64,000 nucleotides of DNA from a virus. The stretch spans positions 1-64,000 of IMG/VR virus record IMGVR_UViG_3300046170_000478; one strand, 5' to 3'. A model generated the notes under the pieces. That model ran no database searches. It worked only from the letters and a program-made list of their open reading frames with translations, and was not told the origin of the DNA. Below, piece by piece: positions 1 through 9,417 of this stretch. Position numbers and translations under genes: made by a program. Within the stretch, counting starts at the first letter, position 1. The number at the start of each line of letters is the position of its first letter.

Positions 1-1
1 A

Positions 2-1360
2 TATGGTATACATGTAGAAGGTGACAAGAACTATTTTGAAGGAAGCGTTGGTATAGGAACAACAAATCCATCCACTATATTCCACATCGACGATGATGCT
101 TCTACTGGGACAGGTCTTCTGCTAACTGGAGGTGGCCTTGGACAAGCACTAGCTACATTTACCCGTGATGTTGGTGGTAGTGGGACGATAGCTATAAATT
201 CTAGTGATTCACGCCCTCAAATTAAATTAGCGGCTTCATCTAATACTTTTGCGTTAGGCGTTAATGGCAGCACGTTTGAAATAGCAGATAATGATAAATT
301 AGGAACTAATCCACGATTAAGTATAACAAACACAGGAAATGTTGGTATAGGAACAACGGGTCCAAACGCTTTATTAAATGTCCAAGGAGATTCTGATCCA
401 ACAATTTTAATAAACGCTGTGACAGGAAACTCCGCAAATAGTGGTAAACTTGCTTTCGCGGAAACGGATGGTGGTGCTCATCAAGCGTGGATGAAGTATG
501 ATGGTTCTGCTAATAGATTAGAAATAGGAACAGCAGAAGTTTCTCAAGCTTTAGTAATAAAAAGAACTGACGGTAACGTTGGTATAGGAACAACTAATCC
601 ATCTCAAACTCTTCATGTTAAAGGTATCGGGATAATTGAAGATGCGAGTAGCACATCTTTCGGAACACTTCAATTTGGAACTGATACTTCGCGTTATGTA
701 AGAGGTAACTCTGCTGAAATACAATTTGGATCTACAATACAACAACTTCATTTCCAAAAAACAAACGGTCCTGCTCAAGTAGCTTCTAGCGCCGCAAATG
801 GAGTAACAGCTATACAATTACTAGCGAGAAATGTCCACACCTCTGCTAATCTTTTAGAGGTTGTAAATGGCAATGGTCAGACAGCAGATTTCGTTATTGA
901 TAGTGCAGGCAACGTTGGTATAGGAACAACAGCTAGTTTAGACAGCCTCTTGAATGTTGGCTCTCCTTCCGCAACTAATGTAAAAGTATCAAGGATAGCG
1001 GGTGACACTACAACCGTGTATCACTATGGAAGTTCAGCAGATGCAACATTAGAGTGGACTTGTGGTTCTTATTTCAACGCTGAAGTTGTGATAACGGCAA
1101 GCCAGACGAATGGTGGTACATACAACAACTTATACATAAGAGGTATATGGTCTAACAACCACACATCACATCATTGGGATGAACTAGAGCATGTTGGTAG
1201 TTTAACAGGCACAACTTTTACTATAACGAATGGACAGAATGGCTCTACAGCTGCTTCAGGTAGACTTACTCTTGGCGTGGATTATGTCAATGGTTCATTC
1301 GCCACTTTAAACATAAGAATTACAGATTTCTTCGGAACTCACGCATATACAATAACATAA
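2..1360 (+). CDS. Tail fibre protein with VGIGTT repeats (5' end outside window)
   Basis: The frame is open from base 2 to the TAA at 1358-1360, so this is the C-terminal 452 residues of a gene that starts before the window. Four copies of a VGIGTT motif (near nt 48, 341, 574 and 912), each followed by a short hydrophobic strand, mark a trimeric beta-rich fibre shaft of the kind seen in phage tail fibres. After the last motif comes about 145 residues of Gly/Thr/Asn-rich sequence without repeats, probably a receptor-binding tip. The ATG at 419 is internal and not the start. The next fibre gene begins 4 nt after the stop, so the two are surely co-transcribed. Role in receptor recognition is inferred from repeat architecture. 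Confidence 0.8.
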   Translation, partial: YGIHVEGDKNYFEGSVGIGTTNPSTIFHIDDDASTGTGLLLTGGGLGQALATFTRDVGGSGTIAINSSDSRPQIKLAASSNTFALGVNGSTFEIADNDKLGTNPRLSITNTGNVGIGTTGPNALLNVQGDSDPTILINAVTGNSANSGKLAFAETDGGAHQAWMKYDGSANRLEIGTAEVSQALVIKRTDGNVGIGTTNPSQTLHVKGIGIIEDASSTSFGTLQFGTDTSRYVRGNSAEIQFGSTIQQLHFQKTNGPAQVASSAANGVTAIQLLARNVHTSANLLEVVNGNGQTADFVIDSAGNVGIGTTASLDSLLNVGSPSATNVKVSRIAGDTTTVYHYGSSADATLEWTCGSYFNAEVVITASQTNGGTYNNLYIRGIWSNNHTSHHWDELEHVGSLTGTTFTITNGQNGSTAASGRLTLGVDYVNGSFATLNIRITDFFGTHAYTIT

Positions 1361-4300
1361 AAAAATGGCTATATTAACAACAACAGATCAGGGTCTCAAT
1401 TTTACGGGGGGGTCTTCTTTTATAAAGACAGGTACATCTACTGTCATGTCTTTCACTACCTCTGGTAATGTTGGTATAGGAACAACGAACCCATCGTCCA
1501 AATTATATATAGGAACTTATGGATCTTCTATTAATTCATCAACTCTACCGACAACTCCTGCAAACCATTTAATCACACTAACACCTCCATCAACTACAAA
1601 TTATTATGGTGGTGGTATTGGTTGGTCTGAAGGAACTAATGTCGCAGCAAGCATAAATGCGTATGACGCAGGTACTGGTGGAGCGTTAGGTCTTGTATTC
1701 TCTACAGGGAATAACACAACGCTTTCAGAAGCTTTACGTATCAATTCTTCTGGTAACGTTGGTATAGGAACAACTAATCCGAGTGCCAAGCTGGATATTG
1801 ATTCCGTTTTTACATTTAACACTTCAACTGATCTTTTAACTATAACCAATAATCAAAATACTGGTGGAATTAAATTATCTGGTGGAAATAGTAGAATATA
1901 TTTTGGTAATTATAGGGCTATTGAAGGCGATCAAGCTGGTGGCACATTATACATAGGTGAGGGCTATGGGGCGATATCTTTAATGGATGATGTCTATATA
2001 AATGGTCAGTTGACACTTAATGGCTACGTCCAAGCAGGAAATGTAAAATTTGAGAGGGGTGGAATCAATAATTCTTCATACACAATGCTTTGCACTGTTA
2101 ATGGTGATCGTCTTGCGTCTATTGTGAATATGACAATCACAGGAACGAGTGGCGGTGTTGTATTGTGTAGTTCTTTTGAGATAAACGTAAATCATTATCA
2201 AGACATACATGTTAGGTCTTTGAGCGGAGATTACACCGAAGCCACAATCAGAATCACAAGTAATAATAATGAAGATTATTCTATTGAATTAAAACACAAT
2301 GGTAGCACCACTACTACTGTGGAAGTTTGTGTTTTCCCACAGGCTGGTGAAACCATAACGCCCACAACAACAGACCCTAACTATACAGGCACTGAATACG
2401 TGCATCTAGCTACTGAAGGTATTAGATTTGGAGGAACTGATGGTGCAACTGAATCTTCTAATCTAGTAGTTGATGGTAAAGTTGGTATAGGAACAGCTAA
2501 TCCAGCGCAAAAACTCCATGTAAACGGAAATGTTGACATAGACAATGGAGGTATTCTATTGCAACAAGCTTACGGGATTAATTTTGGTGTTAGTGGGTAT
2601 GATATTGCGATGCCAACTACAACTAGGTTGGGTATTAAAACGGCAGGGTCCGAGAGTATATCTATATTAAACACTGGTAACGTTGGTATAGGAACAACTA
2701 GTCCAAGTGCGAAGTTACATATTAGCGAACAAGCTGAAAATAATTATTTCTTAAAATTACAAGGCACATATGGTTCAGGAAATACTTACGGATTTAAAAC
2801 AAATGGTGGGAACTCTGAAGTTTTAAGTTTATATGATTTAACGGCAAGTAATAGAATAGCGGTTTTCGGCAATACAGAAACATCATTTGCAACAGGTGGA
2901 AGCACTAGATTCTTAATTAATTCTGCTGGTAAAATACAAATTGGTAATAATATACCGATGTGGTCAGGATCTTATGGAGGTGCATTATTTTTAAAAGGTA
3001 ATAACGCGACCTCTGATAGATACGCTCAATTAACAGAGGTTGACTCTACTGGTGCTGCTATTAGCACTGGATTAGTTGTTCGTGCTGGCAACGTTGGTAT
3101 AGGAACAACTAGTCCTACAGCTAGTTTACATATAAATAAAAGCACTCCTTCAATAACTTTAGAAACCACAGCTAACTCAAACGATCCAATAATTAATTTA
3201 AAATCAAATGGAGCAATTACTGGTGAGGGCGCACAGATGTGGTATGACAATAGTATTGGTAGCCTTCACATCCAAACAACCTATCCAAATAATGCAGCAG
3301 ATATTGTTTTTCATACCGCAACTGGGGCTGATAAATCCACAGGGAATGTAAGAATGGTTATTGGCGGTGATGGCAACGTTGGTATAGGAACAACTAGTCC
3401 TGCTCAACCATTACATGTATTGAATGATAGTTCCGCAAACGTTCATGCTAAGATAAGAGTGCAAGGCGGGAGTACCTCTGGTTATGCTGATTTGGGAGTC
3501 CAATCAAATTATGTTAGGCTATTAGTAAACGATGTTCAGACAACAGCTTACTCTGGGGCTGTGCAATATAACTACATTAATGGAAACGTAGCTACAACTT
3601 TAACTTCAACAGGATTAGGCATTTCAACAACTAATCCACAAGCTGCTCTTCACGTAGCAGGATCTATAGGTAATTCACCAACAGGTGATGGTGTATTAAT
3701 GGGACTTAATAATAACTATGGACATATACAGCTAAACGGTTCCACTGGAAGTTACATAGATTTTTCTTCTTCAGGCGTAGATCGCAAAGGTAGAATACTT
3801 TACAATAATGCAGGTAATTATATGCAAATACAGACTAATGGGTCTGATAAAGTGCGTATTACCTCTTCAGGAAACGTTGGTATAGGAACAACTGGTCCAA
3901 GTCGCACATTACATATAGTTGATTCAGCAGGGCCAACTATAAAGTTTCAAAGAAGTAGCAGTGCAGATTTAGAATTTACATTTGGAACTGCTAACGCCTC
4001 AATAGCAAGTGCAGGAGAGATCCAGTTTAGAGCGAATGGAGGAACTACTAATAAGTTCATAATCAACAATTCGCAGATCCAATCAAATGCTAAGTTTCTC
4101 GTTAACACAAATTCAGGAATTGATGTCCATACAAGTGATAGTGGAAATATTTTATTAAGTGGCAACTCATCAGCCACAGGAAATCCTGATCAGTTTTTCC
4201 TTAAACACAATTTAGGCAATGTTGAGTTGGGGAATAGCAGAGGTAATATAAATATTACTAGTGGCAACGTTGGTATAGGAACAACTAGTCCAAGTAGACC

Positions 4301-6930
4301 TTTAGATGTCCAAAGTGCTGCTACATCTATTATTGCTAATTTTAAATACACGGGAGCAGCTTATTCATCTATTGATTTATCCAATACAGTAGGGTCTGCT
4401 AGGATATCCTCTTTAAATAATGATTTACTGCTTAGTCCTGCTGGCACAGAGCGTATGCGGATTAACTCCTCTGGCACAGTAGGGATAAACAACTCCTCAC
4501 TAAAAACAGTAAATACTTTTCAATCAAATTTATTTGTGGGCGAGACTTTATATATTGCGAATTATAATGTCGGAGGAAATCAGCAAGCTGTGTTCGGTTG
4601 TAATACTTATTACAATAGTGGGTATAAAGCAGTTACGGCTGCTACATCAGCCGCAATGATAAACATTGGTATTGGGGATTTCAACTTTAATACCGCTCCT
4701 ACAGTAGCAGCTGACGCTACACAAACGTTTACAACTCGAGTGGTTATTAAAAATAGCGGCAACGTTGGTATAGGAACAACTAGTCCGTCTAATAAACTTC
4801 ATGTTTATGAAGCTGTAAATAGAACTACTGCTATTGTTCAAAACAATAACCATACAGCAAGATTTGAAGCCTTTGGTAATGCTACAGCTATAGATACTAC
4901 AGCTAGTAATGGGGTTTTCATAAGGTATAATGGATCTAACAGGGTTCATTTTGAGGCAGGTGGAAACGTTGGTATAGGAACAGATAGTCCTGATCAAAAA
5001 TTAGAAGTTAATGGTAATGCCCATTTAAATTACTCTTTAATAGGCCGAGGGATTAGAAGCTCTAATCGTGGTGAGCTACACCTCAATGCTACAAGCACCA
5101 ATGATGTATCTGAAATATTCTTTGGTCATGGAGACGGTTACACGGAAGGTAACATAAGATGGGCTATCTCAGACAGAGGGTTTACTGATGGTAGATTAGA
5201 TCTATATAGAGGACCAGCATTTGGAGGTTTTTCAGCAATTCAAAGTTGGGATGAAAACGGCTACGTTGGTATAGGAACAACGAGTCCAGAAGCATTATTG
5301 GATATCGGTGGAGGAGATGGTACACCATTAGGTACACAGTTTAGAGCTGTTATTAAAGGAACAAGCGCAAGAACATTATATTTGGATTCTGATTCATCTG
5401 GAGCTTCTATGTGGTGGGGATCTGGCAATACCCCCCATTTTGCTATTGATTCTATAAGCGGTGGTGGAGCGGGTTTTTGGACATACAGTGGTGGGTGGAG
5501 TCAAAGATTAACTATTAACTCCTCTGGCAACGTTGGTATAGGAACAAATAATCCAGCTTCTAAATTAACAGTCGGGGGTAATGCTACAGGTTTTTCAACA
5601 GGAATGCAGGTGTGGCAATCTGGACAAACCGCTCTAAGTGGAGATGTAGGCGGCAAAGCTGCTACGTTTTTCGGGACATCAGGACTAAGCAATAGCTCTA
5701 TCGTAAATATATATTCTACTGATGCCTACACTACTCAACGTGGTGGTGAAATAGGTTTTGGAGGTAAGTATGCTTCAGCAGGTAATGTAGCGCAGTTTGC
5801 TAAAATAAGATCTTTTAAAACAAATGCAACCAACGGAGGGGTAAATTACGGTGGAGGTTTAGAGTTCTGGACAAGACCCAATGGGAGTGCAGCCGTACCT
5901 AGAATGCATATTAACGGCGACGGCAACGTTGGTATAGGAACAACGAGTCCTAATGCTATATTAGACATCAGCGATGCAACAAATGACAATTTAAGAATTG
6001 GTACTCGTGGTGGTAATATGAGTTTATTTTCTGTTACTGATGCTGGTGCTGCCTCTCCGTTAGCATTTGAAGGTTCTCAGTTTAATTTTATTACTGGCAA
6101 CGTTGGTATAGGAACAACGGGTCCTGCTACAAAACTACATGTTGTAGGAAGAGCAAGATTTGATGATACACAAATAAATGCAAAAGGTGTTTATGCTGAT
6201 TACTTTTCAAGTGGTCAGAGTTTAACTTTGAATAGTGGCGCATCTGCAAGTATATTATTTAAAATAGGTAATACTACTGCTTTAACTTTAGATTCATCAG
6301 AAAACGCAACCTTTGCAGGTTATACCTCTACCCCTAATTCTTATGCCCAGAATTTTTATGTAACATCTTCGGGGACAAATATTACCAATAGAATAGATAA
6401 TGATGGAACTCAGCTTTACATAACATATAGCGGAACAAGCAATCGTGCTTTAGAAATTAAAAATAGCAATGGCGATGCAACCTTTGCAGGTGATATTAGA
6501 TCAATCGGAACCATAGGAGTCACACAATCAGATGGTGATTATTTAGCTAAATTATATCAATCGTCTGCTGACGGGTTTTTAGAACTTTTCACTGGCCAAG
6601 CGACCCCTACATCTAGGACTAAAATAACATCGTATGGTGACTCTTATATTAATCCTAGTAACGGCAACGTTGGTATAGGAACAACTAGTCCAGCCTATAA
6701 ACTTGATGTCGCTGGCAGTGCTAGAATAGAAGGGGATTTAGATTTAGGGTCTGGTTTTAAAATAGCTAATTATGGCGGGAGTTATTGGCAAAGAATAAGA
6801 ACTGAAGATTCCTCTCTTTCTACAACTAACGCTTTTAACTTTGAAACACGAAACGGTTCAGGCTCTTTTATTGAACACATGGTTATCCGCAATGACGGTA
6901 ACGTTGGCATAGGAGTAACAAACCCTTCTT
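48..6930 (+). repeat. Dispersed near-identical 20-bp repeat inside two fibre genes
   Basis: The string AACGTTGGTATAGGAACAAC or a 1-3 base variant recurs about 20 times, at uneven spacing of roughly 175-720 bp. It encodes the core NVGIGTT. Conservation extends to third codon positions, whereas flanking modules differ. This suggests that homologous exchange or gene conversion keeps the copies alike. Confidence 0.85.
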
Positions 6931-7313
6931 ATAAACTCCAAGTTGGCGGTTCTATTGTAGGAACTTCTAAGAACTTTATAATCGACCACCCGACAAAAGA
7001 GGGTAAGAAATTACTGCACGGCTGTATTGAGGGTCCAGAAGCTGCTGTTTATTTCCGAGGGAAAAGCACTTCAAATATAATTGAAATGCCCGACTATTGG
7101 ATTGGTTTAGTTGATATCGACACAATGACGGTAGACATTACGCCTTGGGGACCAAATCAAGATATTTATGTAGAATCAATTGCAGATGATGGGGAAATAA
7201 CTATAGCTGCGAATACAGAAGAACCTCTTAATTATTTTTATGTCGTTTATGGAGAGCGTAAAGATATAGATAAGCTAGAGATAGAAATTGTAGACCCAGA
7301 ATATTCTGATTAA
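1365..7313 (+). CDS. Giant tail fibre, 1982 aa, with about 18 VGIGTT repeats and a conserved C-terminal domain
   Basis: This long fibre has 16 canonical VGIGTT-type motifs plus two decayed ones (GLGIST near 3613, TVGINN near 4480). They sit in modules of about 70-150 residues whose intervening sequences differ. A non-repetitive insert near residues 220-340 may be a separate binding module. The last 110 residues hold a distinct domain with an HPTKEGKKLLHG segment followed by EGPE and YFRG, a layout I associate with C-terminal domains of other repeat-rich phage fibres; it may act as an assembly or chaperone domain, with no catalytic residues claimed. The start ATG lies 4 nt after the upstream fibre gene in an A-rich context. 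Expected at the distal tail as a host-binding fibre. Confidence 0.85.
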   Translation: MAILTTTDQGLNFTGGSSFIKTGTSTVMSFTTSGNVGIGTTNPSSKLYIGTYGSSINSSTLPTTPANHLITLTPPSTTNYYGGGIGWSEGTNVAASINAYDAGTGGALGLVFSTGNNTTLSEALRINSSGNVGIGTTNPSAKLDIDSVFTFNTSTDLLTITNNQNTGGIKLSGGNSRIYFGNYRAIEGDQAGGTLYIGEGYGAISLMDDVYINGQLTLNGYVQAGNVKFERGGINNSSYTMLCTVNGDRLASIVNMTITGTSGGVVLCSSFEINVNHYQDIHVRSLSGDYTEATIRITSNNNEDYSIELKHNGSTTTTVEVCVFPQAGETITPTTTDPNYTGTEYVHLATEGIRFGGTDGATESSNLVVDGKVGIGTANPAQKLHVNGNVDIDNGGILLQQAYGINFGVSGYDIAMPTTTRLGIKTAGSESISILNTGNVGIGTTSPSAKLHISEQAENNYFLKLQGTYGSGNTYGFKTNGGNSEVLSLYDLTASNRIAVFGNTETSFATGGSTRFLINSAGKIQIGNNIPMWSGSYGGALFLKGNNATSDRYAQLTEVDSTGAAISTGLVVRAGNVGIGTTSPTASLHINKSTPSITLETTANSNDPIINLKSNGAITGEGAQMWYDNSIGSLHIQTTYPNNAADIVFHTATGADKSTGNVRMVIGGDGNVGIGTTSPAQPLHVLNDSSANVHAKIRVQGGSTSGYADLGVQSNYVRLLVNDVQTTAYSGAVQYNYINGNVATTLTSTGLGISTTNPQAALHVAGSIGNSPTGDGVLMGLNNNYGHIQLNGSTGSYIDFSSSGVDRKGRILYNNAGNYMQIQTNGSDKVRITSSGNVGIGTTGPSRTLHIVDSAGPTIKFQRSSSADLEFTFGTANASIASAGEIQFRANGGTTNKFIINNSQIQSNAKFLVNTNSGIDVHTSDSGNILLSGNSSATGNPDQFFLKHNLGNVELGNSRGNINITSGNVGIGTTSPSRPLDVQSAATSIIANFKYTGAAYSSIDLSNTVGSARISSLNNDLLLSPAGTERMRINSSGTVGINNSSLKTVNTFQSNLFVGETLYIANYNVGGNQQAVFGCNTYYNSGYKAVTAATSAAMINIGIGDFNFNTAPTVAADATQTFTTRVVIKNSGNVGIGTTSPSNKLHVYEAVNRTTAIVQNNNHTARFEAFGNATAIDTTASNGVFIRYNGSNRVHFEAGGNVGIGTDSPDQKLEVNGNAHLNYSLIGRGIRSSNRGELHLNATSTNDVSEIFFGHGDGYTEGNIRWAISDRGFTDGRLDLYRGPAFGGFSAIQSWDENGYVGIGTTSPEALLDIGGGDGTPLGTQFRAVIKGTSARTLYLDSDSSGASMWWGSGNTPHFAIDSISGGGAGFWTYSGGWSQRLTINSSGNVGIGTNNPASKLTVGGNATGFSTGMQVWQSGQTALSGDVGGKAATFFGTSGLSNSSIVNIYSTDAYTTQRGGEIGFGGKYASAGNVAQFAKIRSFKTNATNGGVNYGGGLEFWTRPNGSAAVPRMHINGDGNVGIGTTSPNAILDISDATNDNLRIGTRGGNMSLFSVTDAGAASPLAFEGSQFNFITGNVGIGTTGPATKLHVVGRARFDDTQINAKGVYADYFSSGQSLTLNSGASASILFKIGNTTALTLDSSENATFAGYTSTPNSYAQNFYVTSSGTNITNRIDNDGTQLYITYSGTSNRALEIKNSNGDATFAGDIRSIGTIGVTQSDGDYLAKLYQSSADGFLELFTGQATPTSRTKITSYGDSYINPSNGNVGIGTTSPAYKLDVAGSARIEGDLDLGSGFKIANYGGSYWQRIRTEDSSLSTTNAFNFETRNGSGSFIEHMVIRNDGNVGIGVTNPSYKLQVGGSIVGTSKNFIIDHPTKEGKKLLHGCIEGPEAAVYFRGKSTSNIIEMPDYWIGLVDIDTMTVDITPWGPNQDIYVESIADDGEITIAANTEEPLNYFYVVYGERKDIDKLEIEIVDPEYSD

Positions 7314-7321
7314 CAAAATTC

Positions 7322-7350
7322 TTGATTTTAAAGCCCCTGCATTGTATAAT
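7322..7350 (+). promoter_or_regulatory. Sigma70-type promoter TTGATT-17-TATAAT for the glycosyltransferase
   Basis: The -35 box TTGATT is at 7322-7327 and the -10 box TATAAT at 7345-7350, with 17 nt between them. The -10 box ends 6 nt before the ATG at 7357, so transcription should start at or next to the start codon (leaderless). Confidence 0.6.
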
Positions 7351-7356
7351 GTCTTG

Positions 7357-8049
7357 ATGTTAAATTATGTATTTCTTATCCCTATAGATCATAGGGGAAT
7401 TCAAGGTAATTGTTTTGAACAGTATCTAAAACTCCAATCATGGTGTGACAAAAATAATTCAGCTATATTTACTTGTAGTGGATTATTCTTGAATTTTGCC
7501 AGAAATTTCTTAGCGACTGGGGGAGGTGGATTTCAAGACACTAGCCCTCCAGAAGCAGAGTGGCTTTTTTGGATTGACTCCGATGTTCAGTTTTCTATGG
7601 AGCATATAGAACAAATGATTAGAATCCCGAAAGACAAGAAATTTGTAACAGGTTGGTACAGATCTGATTATTCAGATAAGGCAATGGTAGGGAATTGGGA
7701 TGAAGATTTTTTTAGGAAAAACCTACATATGCCCTTTACCTCTGTTGAGTGGTTAGATAAATTGGGCAAAGAAAATCCAAATAAGCTGGTTGAGGTGGAC
7801 TGGTGTGGGTTTGGATTCACTAAGGTTCATAGATCCATTTACGAACAAATGGATTACCCATATTATCCATTGAGAACCGCAGACATTAAAGACTGTAATG
7901 ATCCCAACAAAGAGGGGGGAAAATTTGATGTGCATGATATGAGCTTTGAAGATGTTTCCTTCTGCAGGAATTTATACGATAAATTGAAAATCAAGCCTTT
8001 GGTTGTGCCGAGATTAAGAGTTGGGCATTTAAAATCCTTTTTTGTATAA
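7357..8049 (+). CDS. GT-A-fold glycosyltransferase-like protein
   Basis: The 230-residue protein has a WIDSDVQF segment (residues about 72-79) that resembles the metal- and sugar-nucleotide-binding DxD motif of GT-A glycosyltransferases. It is preceded by a conserved asparagine/arginine loop with NFARNF. Near the C-terminus FEDVSFC resembles the acceptor-side ED motif of GT2-like enzymes. The ATG at 7357 is preferred over a TTG at 7342 because the TTG lies within the promoter. It directly follows the fibre genes, so it might decorate the fibre or the host surface (inference). Substrate is unknown. Confidence 0.65.
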   Translation: MLNYVFLIPIDHRGIQGNCFEQYLKLQSWCDKNNSAIFTCSGLFLNFARNFLATGGGGFQDTSPPEAEWLFWIDSDVQFSMEHIEQMIRIPKDKKFVTGWYRSDYSDKAMVGNWDEDFFRKNLHMPFTSVEWLDKLGKENPNKLVEVDWCGFGFTKVHRSIYEQMDYPYYPLRTADIKDCNDPNKEGGKFDVHDMSFEDVSFCRNLYDKLKIKPLVVPRLRVGHLKSFFV

Positions 8050-8075
8050 TTTAGTGTAAGAATTAATAGATTAAA

Positions 8076-8094
8076 CTAAATTTTAACATATAAT
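8076..8094 (+). promoter_or_regulatory. AT-rich start-proximal element (CTAAATTTTAAC + TATAAT)
   Basis: CTAAATTTTAAC (8076-8087) is followed by TATAAT (8089-8094), which ends 5 nt before the ATG at 8100. Nearly the same block (CTAAATTTTAAC, TATTAT, 5 nt, ATG) precedes the gene at 38830, so it is probably a shared late-gene start signal. Confidence 0.4.
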
Positions 8095-8099
8095 TTATT

Positions 8100-8516
8100 A
8101 TGCCAGATTCCGATGATTCCGACTTGATTTTAGGTGATCCCGTTCCACGCGATGAGCCTTTTGTTGTTCCCGCTTCGCCAGAAGAGACTTATGACTCTGT
8201 ATGGCTCCGTAGTATCAATATCTATGCACCGAATAGTTCTGAAGCTGAGCCTCAGGGCGGCTCTCTTTCTATTGAGATGCTTCCTTATGATGGGTCAGAA
8301 GAAAAAGTCTTGATTACTGCAGATAACGAGGGAGTTGAATATATTAATGTTCCTAGTAGAGTTAATGGCCGCAAGCCTTTCTGGTCTTGTGTAGACGAGG
8401 TTCCAGAAGTAAAAGCTGCAATGGATGCTATTCTTGCTGCGATTCCCGCTTTACAAACTTGGGTTAATACACCTCCACCAGAGCCAGATCCACCAGAGCC
8501 GCCAGTAGGACCATAA
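8100..8516 (+). CDS. Small acidic protein with proline-rich tail, unknown
   Basis: This 138-residue protein is not recognised. Its N-terminus is rich in Asp, Glu and Pro, the middle has a predicted beta-type core (about 45-110), and the end is a PPPEPDPPEPP-type proline tail. It is the last gene of the fibre transcription unit and is closed by a strong terminator, so a virion-associated or fibre-accessory role is plausible. The start is supported by the AT-rich element 5 nt upstream of its ATG. Confidence 0.6.
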   Translation: MPDSDDSDLILGDPVPRDEPFVVPASPEETYDSVWLRSINIYAPNSSEAEPQGGSLSIEMLPYDGSEEKVLITADNEGVEYINVPSRVNGRKPFWSCVDEVPEVKAAMDAILAAIPALQTWVNTPPPEPDPPEPPVGP

Positions 8517-8540
8517 TAAAATTAATTTTTAATACAAAAA

Positions 8541-8573
8541 AAAGGGCGGATTTTAAAACTTCCGCCCTTTTTT
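8541..8573. terminator. Bidirectional intrinsic terminator
   Basis: A perfect 10-bp stem (AAAGGGCGGA at 8541-8550 with TCCGCCCTTT at 8561-8570) has T residues on the + side and A residues upstream. It can therefore stop both the + fibre unit and the convergent - operon that ends at 8587. Confidence 0.9.
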
Positions 8574-8586
8574 ATTTAGATCAACT

Positions 8587-9072
8587 CTATTTAAGTAGCT
8601 CAACCCATTCTACTTTTTCTATAGGCCCATAGTAGAAGCTTTGGCTGTAATTACCACTATACCTTTTGTCACCACTTGTTTTAGTAACCCACTGGTCCTT
8701 AGTCTTACTCACTCCAAGAACAGCCATATGAGTCATTGCTTTGTTTAGATAGTAGTAAACTTCGGGTTTAATTTTAGCATTATCATAAGAATGCTTAGCG
8801 CATACCATAAAATTCTTGCCGAATGGCCAATCTTCTTTCTTTGTAAATTCAGCGCTTAACCCTTTTGTCTCGACTCTGATTTCCCTACCGTCCTTTGTCA
8901 CAATATACAAATCTCCATCGTCAGCGAAATCTCTAGGATTATCTCCTCTACCCATTTTTCGCATTGGTTTAATTATAACTTCATAGCCTTTTTTATGTAG
9001 GTGCATGGCAATAACAAAAGTGGCCGACGTACTAGCATCTAAATGCTTGATAAATTTATCGTAATTACTCAT
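8587..9072 (-). CDS. PD-(D/E)XK nuclease-like protein
   Basis: The start is the ATG at 9072 (161 residues), which overlaps the end of the upstream small gene; a TTG at 9111 would give 174. Residues about 45-75 contain DDGDLYIV followed by REIRVETKG. This D...ExK arrangement on consecutive strands is typical of PD-(D/E)XK nuclease folds such as resolvases and restriction-like enzymes. A Lys/Arg-rich loop (KPMRKMGRG) precedes it. No wider family match is claimed. It is the last gene of the - operon carrying thyX. Likely role is DNA cleavage or repair, by inference from the motif only. Confidence 0.5.
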   Translation of the reverse strand: MSNYDKFIKHLDASTSATFVIAMHLHKKGYEVIIKPMRKMGRGDNPRDFADDGDLYIVTKDGREIRVETKGLSAEFTKKEDWPFGKNFMVCAKHSYDNAKIKPEVYYYLNKAMTHMAVLGVSKTKDQWVTKTSGDKRYSGNYSQSFYYGPIEKVEWVELLK

Positions 9073-9178
9073 TTTTATTTTTTCGTTTTGATTTTTCTGC
9101 TTCCTGAACAAACCATTGAGCAGGGTGAAACATTTTATCGTTGATAAATTGCAATATCTTTTTAATTATTTTTTTCAT
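9065..9178 (-). CDS. 37-aa basic peptide, unknown
   Basis: A short ORF with ATG at 9178 encodes a 37-residue peptide that is lysine-rich at both ends with an amphipathic start (MKKIIKKILQFI). Its stop overlaps the ATG of the downstream nuclease-like gene (AAAAATGAGTAA), which suggests translational coupling. It fills the only gap in this otherwise tightly packed operon. Function unknown. Confidence 0.5.
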   Translation of the reverse strand: MKKIIKKILQFINDKMFHPAQWFVQEAEKSKRKNKNE

Positions 9179-9183
9179 TTTGG

Positions 9184-9414
9184 TCAGGTTCTAGAAAGAA
9201 AACATGGAGTTGTATCTCCCATCCATGCCCCTATTTGATTAAAGTAAAAAAAATCAACGGCTTCATCTTCAGTCATGCCTTCAGCTTGTAAGCGATTAAT
9301 CACTTCTTGTTTATCATAACAATAGATAGTAGGTTGGCCAAATCTCTCAACTGTTCCAATTATACAATCGTCGTAGCCATCCATGACTAGCATTTCTGAT
9401 TCTTCTAGGTTCAT
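9184..9414 (-). CDS. Conserved small phage protein, unknown
   Basis: The 76-residue acidic protein contains GYDDCIIGTVERFGQ and FFYFNQIGAWMGDTTPCF, segments I associate with a widespread uncharacterised protein family of phages and bacteria. It starts 3 nt after the thyX stop and is surely co-transcribed. No catalytic motif is seen. Confidence 0.65.
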   Translation of the reverse strand: MNLEESEMLVMDGYDDCIIGTVERFGQPTIYCYDKQEVINRLQAEGMTEDEAVDFFYFNQIGAWMGDTTPCFLSRT

Positions 9415-9417
9415 AAT

